From a virus, in IMG/VR virus record IMGVR_UViG_3300047547_000167, positions 1 through 64,000 of that record: DNA of 64,000 bases; one strand, 5' to 3'. Below are positions 8,423 to 16,020 of this stretch, in pieces (position 1 is the first letter of the stretch; each line of letters begins with the position of its first letter). The notes below the pieces were generated by a model. The model made no database searches. It had not been told where the DNA came from and saw nothing but the letters and a program-made list of their open reading frames with translations. A program made the translations under genes and the position numbers.

Positions 8423-9127
8423 TCAGTCGTTCATGAGGTGGCCCGAGTGGGTTACCCAGGCGCGGCGGTCGCCGGAATCAGATTGGTGCGAATACTCGTA
8501 GGACGCCTCGCCGGTTTTCATGTTCTTGCCGGACTTGCCGGTGAACGAGAACAGCTTGCCGTCGTGGTGCACCATGTGGTCGCCCTTGCCGTTGCTGGGT
8601 GGCTCGAACCCGCCAACGTGATGCGTGGAGCCGTCGTCGTGCTTGGCGGCCAGCTTGTCGCTGTTCTTTGCCAGCAGCGGGTACTTTTCACTGCCCACGT
8701 TGGTCATGCGCGCTGGCGCGGCGGAGCCGGTTTTGGCGGCGGCCTTCTTCGGCAGCGCCAGGCGGGGCTCGGGCTGCTTGTCGCCATCCAGCGGCGCATG
8801 CTTATACCCGTTCTTTTCCATGCGCTGCGAGTCGGCGCCATTGACCACGACGTGGTGCCCGTGTTCAGGGTGCGACATGACGAAGGCCCCACCCTTGGCA
8901 CCGGCAGCCTTCGCGGCAAACGAGTGAGCGGCGGCAGCATTCGAGAACGCAGCCACCCCAGATTTGTACTTTGCCCCGGCGGCGACCGCGTGGGCCACGG
9001 CAGGGTGAACCTGAGCCGCCATCCGCTTGTCATCGTGGGCCTGCACCACGGTGCCATCAGACCGCGTGTACTGGTCCACATGAGACTTCAGCAGGTCAGG
9101 GAAAACGATGATGGTTGGCTTCGACAT
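8423..9127 (-). CDS. Phage protein, 234 aa, possible virion-associated
   Basis: GGAG site before the ATG, with a late-promoter motif 21 nt upstream of the start. Residues 12-35 (LLKSHVDQYTRSDGTVVQA...) are of a type I recall repeatedly in large structural or morphogenesis proteins of phages. The middle is Ala-rich with a FAAKAAGAKGG segment resembling a DNA- or matrix-binding helix. The C-terminal half has Gly/His-rich beta segments (HHVGGFEPPSNGKGDHMVHH). Function is unknown. It is followed by a terminator. Confidence 0.7.
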   Translation of the reverse strand: MSKPTIIVFPDLLKSHVDQYTRSDGTVVQAHDDKRMAAQVHPAVAHAVAAGAKYKSGVAAFSNAAAAHSFAAKAAGAKGGAFVMSHPEHGHHVVVNGADSQRMEKNGYKHAPLDGDKQPEPRLALPKKAAAKTGSAAPARMTNVGSEKYPLLAKNSDKLAAKHDDGSTHHVGGFEPPSNGKGDHMVHHDGKLFSFTGKSGKNMKTGEASYEYSHQSDSGDRRAWVTHSGHLMND

Positions 9128-9148
9128 GGTGGCTCCAGAATTTCCGAC

Positions 9149-9164
9149 AGTATGCGGTCACGAC
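9149..9164 (-). promoter_or_regulatory. Late promoter motif
   Basis: Leftward GTCGTGACCGCATACT, with -10-like CATACT ending 21 nt before the ATG at 9127. The TGA inside the motif is also the stop codon of the upstream gene (9158). Confidence 0.55.
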
Positions 9165-9502
9165 AGGCTGCCGCGTGGAGCGCGAGCGTATGGGCCACCG
9201 GGTTGCAGCGGAGCCACGGCGTGCCAGACATCCATGTAGGCGTCGTGCAGCTTGCGGTCCTTGGTTGAGCCTTTGAAGTTCGAGTAACCAATACCCATGA
9301 TCCGGGCGGAAACAGCATCAGCAATCACGGTGCGTTTGATTGCGGCGCGATAGCGGTAGTCCGTGCCGAAGCTCTCGACAACGGTGACGCCGGGAAACAC
9401 CCGCTCAATGTCACCGGGACGGCGAGCGCGAACAAGCAGCTCGTCGTGCTCGCACTCTTTGTCAACAATTGAAAGAAAGGCGTCGTTGAAACAGGCCCAC
9501 AT
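9158..9502 (-). CDS. Conserved protein of unknown function, 114 aa (moron-like)
   Basis: Start at ATG 9502, preceded by TAGGAGTG and by an early-type promoter/operator on the leftward strand (9532-9555). The pattern MWACFNDAFLSIV, LLVRARRPGDIERVF, TDYRYRAAIKRTVIADAV and GIGYSNFK matches a small family common in bacteria and phages whose function is unknown. It begins with the same MW...FFSIV-like strand as those proteins. Its private promoter in the middle of late genes is typical of a moron, a gene expressed independently of the lytic programme. Confidence 0.75.
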   Translation of the reverse strand: MWACFNDAFLSIVDKECEHDELLVRARRPGDIERVFPGVTVVESFGTDYRYRAAIKRTVIADAVSARIMGIGYSNFKGSTKDRKLHDAYMDVWHAVAPLQPGGPYARAPRGSLS

Positions 9503-9531
9503 GAGAACACTCCTAAAAAATTGGTGAGGCA

Positions 9532-9555
9532 ATGTTACCTCAACAATTTTGCGGC
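9532..9555 (-). promoter_or_regulatory. Early-type promoter/operator on leftward strand
   Basis: Leftward GCCGCAAAATTGTTGAGG followed by TAACAT as a -10-like hexamer, matching the rightward early family. It is positioned 30 nt before the ATG at 9502. Confidence 0.55.
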
Positions 9556-9566
9556 GCGTTGCTTTC

Positions 9567-10376
9567 TCAGAACAATTTTTTACTGCCGGTCCACTTCGCC
9601 TGCGCAGGCGGCTCGGGCTTCTTCGGGGCCGGGCCAGCGCCGATGGCCTCGGCCACTGGGTGGTCGGCCCAGCCGTTGAGCAGCTCGTACAAGTTTCCCT
9701 TGGGGCACAGGTGGACCGCTTGGGTTTCCCAACCTGAGTCCGTGGGGTCGCCGCCAACGCGCACGGCGCGGTACATGCGGGCCTTTGACGTGGTGCGGTC
9801 GAAGTCCCCAATGAAGCCGGTGATCCGCACGCGGAGCCCGGTCTCTTCAAAGGCCTCCTTGATTGCGTTCGCCTGCAAGCTGAGCCCCTTCTCCGCCGTG
9901 CCCTTGGGCAGCGTGGCGTGGTAGCCCCCGAAGGCGTTGGTCGGCGCGCAGAGCCACACGCGGCCGTCCGGCTCTTCCACCACCACACCAGCACCGACGG
10001 ACTTGCCCGGGGCCACGTGGAACGCGGGCTCTTCGAGGTCTTCCGCGATGCCGTCGCAGTAATCCCACCCCTCCGCCGTGGTCGGCGCATCGCGCCAGCG
10101 GCGGAACGGCACGCCGTTCAACTCGCGCGGCACGTCGCCACCAGGCACGAACGTGGCCACGGCGTCGGGGTTGTCCCAGGTGGACTCGGCCGACGGATGG
10201 TGGGGGGCCTTGACCAGCACGGCCTCGCCCTTTTCGCCTGGCTTCGGGTGGTGGTGCGGCGGCAGCGGCTCGTGGCCATTGCGGTCATACGGGCGGACGT
10301 AGTGCTGCCCGCGCATGTGGCCCTTGACGTGGGCCTTGGCGAGATCGTCGCCGAACTCCAGCACGGCGTCAGTCAT
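9567..10376 (-). CDS. Nudix hydrolase-domain protein, possibly virion-associated
   Basis: 269 residues. The start ATG overlaps the upstream stop by 8 bp (ATGACTGA). The first ~65 residues contain AKAHVKGHMRGQHYVRPYDR, resembling the segment in the 8423-9127 protein. The Nudix fold follows, with box GTAEKGLSLQANAIKEAFEE then TGL. Compared with GX5EX7REUXEEXGU, the first Glu is Leu and the Arg is Lys, while the catalytic EE pair and Gly are kept. Nudix enzymes hydrolyse X-linked nucleoside diphosphates such as ADP-ribose or NADH. Its neighbour two genes upstream is an ADP-ribosyltransferase, so ADP-ribose metabolism is a plausible but untested link. Confidence 0.8.
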   Translation of the reverse strand: MTDAVLEFGDDLAKAHVKGHMRGQHYVRPYDRNGHEPLPPHHHPKPGEKGEAVLVKAPHHPSAESTWDNPDAVATFVPGGDVPRELNGVPFRRWRDAPTTAEGWDYCDGIAEDLEEPAFHVAPGKSVGAGVVVEEPDGRVWLCAPTNAFGGYHATLPKGTAEKGLSLQANAIKEAFEETGLRVRITGFIGDFDRTTSKARMYRAVRVGGDPTDSGWETQAVHLCPKGNLYELLNGWADHPVAEAIGAGPAPKKPEPPAQAKWTGSKKLF

Positions 10377-10869
10377 TACCAACCACCCCCACCAGTGCCA
10401 TGGAGATCGACCGCACTGCCGCCACCAGGGTCTGCTGCGCTTCCTCTTCTGGCGCGCCAGCGGACACCTCGCGCAACAGGTCATAGACCGAGTGCACGAA
10501 CACCGCGAATGCCTGGGCCACAAGCTGAACGTCGTCATCCTCCGGCACCAGCTCGCGCTCCATGCGGTTGCGTAGGTGGTCGGCCAGCGGCTTACCCGTC
10601 CAGTTGCGCACGGGCGCATAGGCTGGGTCTGCACCAGTGAACACCCCGGCAAGCGCCAGGCACTGCGCCTGGTCGGCGGCAGCGGCATCGCTGGGTGTGA
10701 GCACGCCGTGCCCCACCTCGTCAAACCGCGTGATCACCTCGGAGGCGAACTGGCGCACGATGCGCTCGACCGCCTGAATGTCGCCCAGGAACGGGCGGCC
10801 ATCGGTGGCGGCCTTCAGGGATTCCAGAAGGCCGGACGGGTCGGTGTGGCGGTCAAGTTTGTCGGTCAT
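10369..10869 (-). CDS. Phage protein, 166 aa, unknown
   Basis: Lies between the ADP-ribosyltransferase gene (4 bp gap) and the Nudix gene (8 bp overlap), so the three form one coupled unit. It is mostly helical, with an acidic/hydrophobic segment RELVPEDDDVQLVAQAF and a C-terminal helix VAAVRSISMALVGVVGND. No catalytic motif was seen. It could be an adaptor or immunity-like partner of the large neighbour; this is speculation from position. Confidence 0.7.
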   Translation of the reverse strand: MTDKLDRHTDPSGLLESLKAATDGRPFLGDIQAVERIVRQFASEVITRFDEVGHGVLTPSDAAAADQAQCLALAGVFTGADPAYAPVRNWTGKPLADHLRNRMERELVPEDDDVQLVAQAFAVFVHSVYDLLREVSAGAPEEEAQQTLVAAVRSISMALVGVVGND

Positions 10870-10873
10870 GGTT

Positions 10874-13800
10874 TTATTCCGTTGGCAGGATGATAGCCTC
10901 GATCACATGGGCCTGGCCATGCGCGCCGAAGCCGTCGGCGTCTTTTCCGCCGCTGCGGACAGACATGACCAGCAGGCGGGTACCAGGAGGCAGGATCATC
11001 TCATCCTCACCGGACTTACTGGAAAGCGCACCGCCGCCAGGAAGCGAGTGGTGACCCACCCACAACCCCTTCACACCGGGACCGACGTGCAGCTTCAGCT
11101 GAACATTCTTCACCCACGACGACGGGCGAATTGATGTGGACATGATCGCTGGCTCTTGCAGAATCTTGCCCACCGAACCGAGAACGGCCTTCAAATTTTC
11201 CCCATGCAAACTCAGCTGACGAGAAAGGACCGTGCCCGGGGCAATGTCGTGCCCCAGCGTCTTCAGGGCCTCGCCGGCAGCCTTTGCCGCCCCCGTCGGG
11301 TTGCCGTCCCACAGTGAGCCGTTCATCGCGCCATACGAGCTGCCGGTGTACGACTTCACGGCCTGCTTTTGCGTGGCGGGCATCTTGGCAATCGCGGCCT
11401 GGGCCTGCTTGGCGTAGGTGTTCACAGACAGATTGCCGCCGCCCTCCGCATGCGTGATCTTCTCCGGTAGGCCCAACTCCGACAGCTTCACCACGCCAGG
11501 CTCGCCCAGCACGATGAACTTGCCCAGCTTCTGGGCGACCGTGCTGGAGGCTGGGCCGGTGAAGGCCGGATACGCCGCATTCAGCGAGTGCAGCGGGTGG
11601 CCGCCGTCAAACCTGAACTTCTTGGGCGGGTTGAGCTGGTAGTTGATCTCGTTGACGGCCTGCTGGGCGTAGCCCTTCACGTGCTGGCTCGGGTGCTCCA
11701 GCACGGGTTTCTCGCCTGTGACCTGCCCGGTGTCCTTGTCGTAGACCTTGGCCTTCAGGCCCTTGATGGCGTCCAGGTCGCCAGTCTTGGCGGCCGCGAA
11801 GATAGCCTGCACGGCCTCCTCGTTGGCCTTGTTGAGAAACTCCTTCGAGGACGGGCCCGAGCTGCCCTTGCCGCCCCAGTTGAGGAAGGAAGGCGGCGCG
11901 CTGATGTCCTCGGGCTTGAAGACCGGGGCCTTCTTCTTCTTGACGGCGGCGGGGAACCGTTTTGCCAGGTCAGCCTTGCGGGCGATCAGCGTGTCGGCCA
12001 GCTTCGCCTTGGCGGCGGCGTCGCCGGGGCCGTACTGGTTGACCATGGCCCGGATCGCCACGTCGCTGATGGCCAGCACCTTTGCCGCGCTGGCAGTCAG
12101 GTCGGCCGTGGTCATGCCCTTGAAGACAGACGCGGCCTGCGGGTTCTTGCCCGCATCCAGCAGGGTGTCCAGCTCGTCCACCTTGGAGCCAAACGGCTTC
12201 TTCTCGCCCTGGGCGCGGTATTCGAGCGAGCCACCGGCATCCACGCGGTGGGCCTTGCCGTCGGGGCCGATCTGCAGGTTGTCGTAGGACAGCCCGACCA
12301 CGTCCCAGTTGCCCAGCCAGGCATCGACCACGAAGCCGGACTGAGCGCCGTCGGCCTTGGCGAGCGCGCTGGCGCTGGCGGCCTTTTTGATGTCCACCCA
12401 CTTGGTGGCGATGGCGGTCTTGCCACCCTTGCTCACCAGCATGCAGTCCTGGGACGAGAGGCCCGCCAGGGCGTACAGCTTGGCCGCGAGCACCTCGGAC
12501 TTGGCCGCCTCGGCGTCGTCCGGCCACTTGCAGTACCACTCCTGGCCGCTGGGGTCTTTGAACTTGCCACCGGGGTTGGAGCCGCCCTGCCCTCCGGTCT
12601 GGGCCCAGTTGTCCATGGATGGCAGGCCGCCGGACGGGGTGGCCGGGGCTGCTGCGGGAGGCGGAACGGGGGCGGAGGCAGGTGTGGCGCCGCTGTCCCA
12701 CTGGCTGACGTCCACACCCATGGCCTGCGCCACGGCTTTGATGTGTTTCGCGGTCTTTGGAAGGCTAAACGACACGGCCTTGGCGTAAGCCTCCGCCATG
12801 CCGGGGCCGTCGCCCTTCTTGGCTGCGGCGGTGGCCAGCTTGCCCGCTCCGTTGGTGGAGAATTTGGTCTGGCCGGGAGTGATGGTCTGAATGGCGGTGC
12901 TGATGTCGATCAGGGTCGCCTTCTTGACCTTGGCTGGGGCGGCCTGCTCGACCTTCACCCAGTGCCCATTTTTGAACACCAGCATGCCGTCAGCGCCCTG
13001 CTTGGTGTCGCCTTCTTTCGGGCCAGCCTCGGCCGCCGCCAGCGCATCAATCGCGGCCTGCTGCGTTGGGAAGAACTGGCCGTGCAGCACGTCGGCCTTG
13101 GCCTCGTTGTGGGCGACGACGAACCACCCCAGGCCCGCAGCGTTTTTGTCCACCATTCCGCCGTCCGGGCCGGGCTTGGTGGCCACGCCATCGGGGGAGC
13201 CGCTCCAGCCTTCGGGGAGCTTCGGGCCGGCACCAGGCTTCTTGCCATCAGCCAGCGCGTGGGCGTGCTCCAGCGCGTCCGACTCCTTGCTGAACGACTT
13301 GATCGTGGGCAGGAACTCGCCGGAATCCACGTCCTTGACGACCACCGAAAACTTGGACCCTGGGGCCGACTTCGGCGTGGCGATGTGCACCTCGTAGCCA
13401 GCCTTGGCGTCCGACGACGGGATGACGTGCAAGACCTTGGAGGCCGGGGTGTCGTGCACCGCCAGAGGGTCGGCCTCGGCGGCGGGAGCCGCGTACCCAC
13501 TCCCCTCCCCCTTCGCGTGCGCCAGAGCAGCAGCATGCAGGTCGAGCAGCTTCTTCGAGTTGGGCGTCTTGCCGTGCCACATCTTCTTGGCCGGGTCGGG
13601 CATGCCTTCCAGCACGGAGACGTTGCCCGCGTGGCCATGGTCGATGATCTTCTGGCCGACGCCTTGGTACAGCGCCTGCACGCCCGTGGTGGTCTTGCCC
13701 TCTTGAAAGTCGGGCATGGTCAGGGGGCCAGTGGGGGTGGCGGCCTCGGGCTCGGGCTCCTTCGGTGCCAGGTGCTCTGGCAGCCCAGTGGGATGCGGGT

Positions 13801-14278
13801 CGGCGGGCTCGGCCACCTGGGCGGCGGCGTGGGTGCCCGGCTTCTGGCCGGGGGTGACGGTGTGCGCGGAGCCGTGGAGCCCGAGCAAGTGGTTGGCGAT
13901 TTTGGCGAGCTTCGCGCCATAGGTGTTCGTGCCGTATTGAGCCCCAACGATAGCCGTCACGTCACCCGCGTCAGACCAGGTGCGCAGCTTTTCCAGCGCC
14001 TTGTTGAAGACCGGCGCGTTCACATTCGAGTCCGGCAGCTTCAACGCGGCCCACTGCTCGTCCGAAAAATGCGCAGCGGCCTCGTGGTGCCCGGCGGATT
14101 TGGGGTGGGCTGCGACCGGTGCGCCCTTGGGGGCTGGTGCGTCGGGAGTGATTTTGTGCCAGCGCGGAGGGTTGCCGTACTTGGCATAGCCGCCCTTGTG
14201 CGCAATCGAGGTACCGGTGCCGGGCCCGGACTTGAGCAGCAGGACGAGGCGCGGTGTGGTGGCGGGCATGGTGTGCAT
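10874..14278 (-). CDS. Giant multidomain protein: helical repeats, kinase-like domain, ADP-ribosyltransferase
   Basis: 1134 residues. The C-terminal ~150 residues match the ADP-ribosyltransferase exoenzyme (RSE) class: Arg in VLSRQLSL (R1020), STS at 1047-1049 and the ExE turn EDEMILPPGTRL (E1091, E1093). These transfer ADP-ribose from NAD+ to host proteins. Residues ~556-780 look like a HipA/PI4K-type kinase fold: glycine-rich TGGQGGSNPGGKF, WYCKW (K584), SEVLAAKLY (E595), GNWDVVGLSYDNLQI (656-670), RVDAGGSL (D680). Four degenerate helical segments with GD...YA patterns occur near 100-137, 218-255, 489-521 and 839-880, joined by Ala/Pro linkers. It is likely packaged or injected like T4 Alt, which is inference. 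The start ATG is 6 nt after a late -10. Confidence 0.8.
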   Translation of the reverse strand: MHTMPATTPRLVLLLKSGPGTGTSIAHKGGYAKYGNPPRWHKITPDAPAPKGAPVAAHPKSAGHHEAAAHFSDEQWAALKLPDSNVNAPVFNKALEKLRTWSDAGDVTAIVGAQYGTNTYGAKLAKIANHLLGLHGSAHTVTPGQKPGTHAAAQVAEPADPHPTGLPEHLAPKEPEPEAATPTGPLTMPDFQEGKTTTGVQALYQGVGQKIIDHGHAGNVSVLEGMPDPAKKMWHGKTPNSKKLLDLHAAALAHAKGEGSGYAAPAAEADPLAVHDTPASKVLHVIPSSDAKAGYEVHIATPKSAPGSKFSVVVKDVDSGEFLPTIKSFSKESDALEHAHALADGKKPGAGPKLPEGWSGSPDGVATKPGPDGGMVDKNAAGLGWFVVAHNEAKADVLHGQFFPTQQAAIDALAAAEAGPKEGDTKQGADGMLVFKNGHWVKVEQAAPAKVKKATLIDISTAIQTITPGQTKFSTNGAGKLATAAAKKGDGPGMAEAYAKAVSFSLPKTAKHIKAVAQAMGVDVSQWDSGATPASAPVPPPAAAPATPSGGLPSMDNWAQTGGQGGSNPGGKFKDPSGQEWYCKWPDDAEAAKSEVLAAKLYALAGLSSQDCMLVSKGGKTAIATKWVDIKKAASASALAKADGAQSGFVVDAWLGNWDVVGLSYDNLQIGPDGKAHRVDAGGSLEYRAQGEKKPFGSKVDELDTLLDAGKNPQAASVFKGMTTADLTASAAKVLAISDVAIRAMVNQYGPGDAAAKAKLADTLIARKADLAKRFPAAVKKKKAPVFKPEDISAPPSFLNWGGKGSSGPSSKEFLNKANEEAVQAIFAAAKTGDLDAIKGLKAKVYDKDTGQVTGEKPVLEHPSQHVKGYAQQAVNEINYQLNPPKKFRFDGGHPLHSLNAAYPAFTGPASSTVAQKLGKFIVLGEPGVVKLSELGLPEKITHAEGGGNLSVNTYAKQAQAAIAKMPATQKQAVKSYTGSSYGAMNGSLWDGNPTGAAKAAGEALKTLGHDIAPGTVLSRQLSLHGENLKAVLGSVGKILQEPAIMSTSIRPSSWVKNVQLKLHVGPGVKGLWVGHHSLPGGGALSSKSGEDEMILPPGTRLLVMSVRSGGKDADGFGAHGQAHVIEAIILPTE

Positions 14279-14284
14279 GCCCGA

Positions 14285-14300
14285 AGTTTGCCCTCACGAC
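14285..14300 (-). promoter_or_regulatory. Late promoter motif (leaderless type)
   Basis: Leftward GTCGTGAGGGCAAACT. The -10-like CAAACT ends 6 nt before the ATG at 14278 of the giant ADP-ribosyltransferase. No Shine-Dalgarno is present, so a leaderless start is predicted. Confidence 0.6.
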
Positions 14301-14621
14301 TCACGCCACCGGCACGACCTTGCAGCTCTTCGCGCCGAATTGGACCTCCACGTCCATGGCGAACACGCCCGACAGGCGGATCGGCGCGCGCTTGATGGAC
14401 AGCGACTCGGCGTGCGTGAGCATGTCCACAGACCACTCGTACTCGGGCATTTTGCGCGCCAGGCGCTTCGCCATTTTCATGGCCATGCCCTCGGTGGGCC
14501 GGATGGTGTAGATCATCCGGCGGCCGGGGTCTTGCGTGGGGAAGCCCGGGATGACCACGAGGATGGTCGGGTACTTCTTCGGCGGCTTCTTTTCCTTGGC
14601 CGGGGCGGCGGTTTCAGCCAT
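14301..14621 (-). CDS. Phage protein, 106 aa, unknown
   Basis: The start was chosen at ATG 14621, which has GGGAGG upstream and overlaps the previous stop by 8 bp (ATGGCTGA). The Lys/Pro-rich N-terminus is followed by an alpha/beta domain: YPTILVVIPGF, MIYTIRPTEGMAMKMAKRL, SLSIKRAPIRLSG, VEVQFGAKSCKVVPV. No family recognised. Confidence 0.65.
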   Translation of the reverse strand: MAETAAPAKEKKPPKKYPTILVVIPGFPTQDPGRRMIYTIRPTEGMAMKMAKRLARKMPEYEWSVDMLTHAESLSIKRAPIRLSGVFAMDVEVQFGAKSCKVVPVA

Positions 14622-14847
14622 GCGACCTCCCGAGGTTGTACCAGTGGGCGGCGTTGGCCGAGACGTGGCCACCGCAGGCCGAGCACCGCCACTTGGCACT
14701 GAGCCGGGTCGGGTCTTCGCACTCGAAGTCGTGGCGCGGGCACGCATTCAGCACGGCGTTGTTGGCCTTCACCTCGTCCCAGATTTCCAGCATGGTCGCC
14801 CGGCTCAGGCCGGTGGCCGCGCCGATAGCGTCGACGGAATCAGCCAT
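14614..14847 (-). CDS. Small zinc-finger-like protein, 77 aa
   Basis: Start at ATG 14847 with GGGAGG 6 nt upstream. The N-terminal half is helical with an HTH-like feel (IGAATGLSRATMLEIWDEV). The C-terminal half has cysteines and histidines spaced as a metal site: CPRHDFEC ... WRCSACGGH. It may bind nucleic acid. It is translationally coupled to both neighbours. Confidence 0.65.
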   Translation of the reverse strand: MADSVDAIGAATGLSRATMLEIWDEVKANNAVLNACPRHDFECEDPTRLSAKWRCSACGGHVSANAAHWYNLGRSHG

Positions 14848-14953
14848 GCAGCGCCTCCCGAAGCGCCCGCTGTGCGCCCTGGACGCGAACAGCCAGCGCG
14901 AAACCCACGCCAGCCAACGCAACTCGCACGCAGGTCCAATGACTTAGGATCAT
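14840..14953 (-). CDS. Very small membrane-type protein, 37 aa
   Basis: ORF whose stop overlaps the next start (ATGGCTGA). It has a central hydrophobic segment VRVALAGVGFALAV followed by a basic amphipathic tail. The ribosome-binding site is weak. It is supported mainly by tight packing between neighbours. Confidence 0.4.
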   Translation of the reverse strand: MILSHWTCVRVALAGVGFALAVRVQGAQRALREALHG

Positions 14954-14966
14954 CGGTCGGTCGCGG

Positions 14967-15038
14967 TCAGGCGCGGGCAGGCCACCAGGAGCGCAGCCAC
15001 ACGCCCCACAGTAGGTACAGGGCGAGCGGGGGCCACAT
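14967..15038 (-). CDS. Micro-ORF, 23 aa, Trp-rich transmembrane
   Basis: The ATG overlaps the stop of the 185-residue gene upstream (TGATG). The product is essentially one short hydrophobic helix (MWPPLALYLLWGVWLRSWW...). It is plausible as a coupled micro-protein, but a chance ORF is possible. Confidence 0.35.
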   Translation of the reverse strand: MWPPLALYLLWGVWLRSWWPARA

Positions 15039-15595
15039 CAGACGAATGTCCCGGTAACCACGGAAAACCCAGCATCGCGCCAGCGGGCTGACTTGGCATC
15101 AAAGCCATCTGGCAACGGGGCGAATGCCGGGCCGCTAGAGCATCCTAGCCCAACGAACGGAAGCCAACCCAACTGATCCCCGTTCCACAAGCCAAACACC
15201 CGGACGCCATCCGCTGCGCATTCCATTTCGTACCACCCCATGTGCTCCGGAGTGTCGGTGTGCTCGCGCCACAGGCCTGGCTCAACAACCTCCAGCCCGG
15301 CCCCTTCGGCGAGCGCCTTCAGCGTTTCCATCGAGCAGCCATCGGTCAGTCGCTTGCCGTTTTCCACCGGCACCAGCATGGTGACGGCGCGCACCAGATC
15401 ACGGCGACCGGGACCATCCACAACGTCCACCGTGGTTTGAAATGGCCATTTCTCGCCATCGGTCGCACCCTCCAGAATCATGGTGGGCCGAAACACTTTG
15501 TCCGCCACGTCAGCAGTGAAGTTACCGCCGCCGATATGGCGCCAGCCGCCAAGGTACGCACCAACGGGCAAGGACATGGAAAGCAGCTTGCTCAT
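15038..15595 (-). CDS. Phage protein, 185 aa, unknown
   Basis: The ATG overlaps the upstream stop (ATGA). The protein is beta-rich, with Gly-rich N-terminus (YLGGWRHIGGGNF), a middle segment DLVRAVTMLVPVENGKR, and an aromatic region HMGWYEMECAADGVRVFGLW. No motif identifies a function. It belongs to the block between small terminase/methyltransferase and the ADP-ribosyltransferase. Confidence 0.65.
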   Translation of the reverse strand: MSKLLSMSLPVGAYLGGWRHIGGGNFTADVADKVFRPTMILEGATDGEKWPFQTTVDVVDGPGRRDLVRAVTMLVPVENGKRLTDGCSMETLKALAEGAGLEVVEPGLWREHTDTPEHMGWYEMECAADGVRVFGLWNGDQLGWLPFVGLGCSSGPAFAPLPDGFDAKSARWRDAGFSVVTGTFV

Positions 15596-15975
15596 TGCAC
15601 CACCTCCGAAGCCTTCACCATGCCCACCGACTCGCGGGCCTTGAGCACCTTGTCGGCGTCAGCCAGGCGCTCCAGCATGGCCATGGCCTCGGGGTCGCGC
15701 TGGGCGGCGGCGATCTCGACCGCGCGGGTCGCGGCGACGGCATCGAACACGAACGAGCAGTGGTGCGTGGCGGCGCCGAACGGGAAGGTCTCGGAGTCCC
15801 AGGCGACGGGCAGGCCCTCCACCTTCTGCTCGGCGTCGGCGGACATGCCAAGCAGCACCAGTGGAGGTAGGTCGGACACGAACTGGCCGTCACCCTTGTG
15901 GACGAAGACCTGCTGGCCGCCGGTGGGGGCGGACACCACAAGCGCGGCGCCCTTGGGCAGTGAAAACGAGAACAT
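15592..15975 (-). CDS. Phage protein, 127 aa, unknown
   Basis: The AGGAG site lies upstream of the ATG at 15975. An early-like hexamer TAGAAT (16007-16012) with GAGCC downstream stands 31 nt before the start. The N-terminal half is beta-rich (FSLPKGAALVVSAPTGGQQV). The C-terminal half is one long amphipathic helix (AVEIAAAQRDPEAMAMLERL...). No family recognised. Confidence 0.65.
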   Translation of the reverse strand: MFSFSLPKGAALVVSAPTGGQQVFVHKGDGQFVSDLPPLVLLGMSADAEQKVEGLPVAWDSETFPFGAATHHCSFVFDAVAATRAVEIAAAQRDPEAMAMLERLADADKVLKARESVGMVKASEVVQ

Positions 15976-16006
15976 GGCGGCTCCTGAAAAAATTGATGAG
16001 GGCTCG

Positions 16007-16020
16007 ATTCTACGCGGTCA
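16007..16020 (-). promoter_or_regulatory. Weak promoter-like element
   Basis: Leftward TCTGACCGCGTAGAAT followed by CGAGCC. The -10 and downstream bases resemble the early family (TAGAATTGAGCC at 22142). The bases before it resemble the late family (TGACCGC). It lies upstream of the gene starting at 15975. Function is uncertain. Confidence 0.4.

Noticed and set aside
11588-14395. A 935-codon rightward open frame antisense to the giant transferase
   Set aside because: High-GC shadow of a strongly coding leftward gene; low-complexity Gly/Val/Leu product, no ribosome-binding site or family match.
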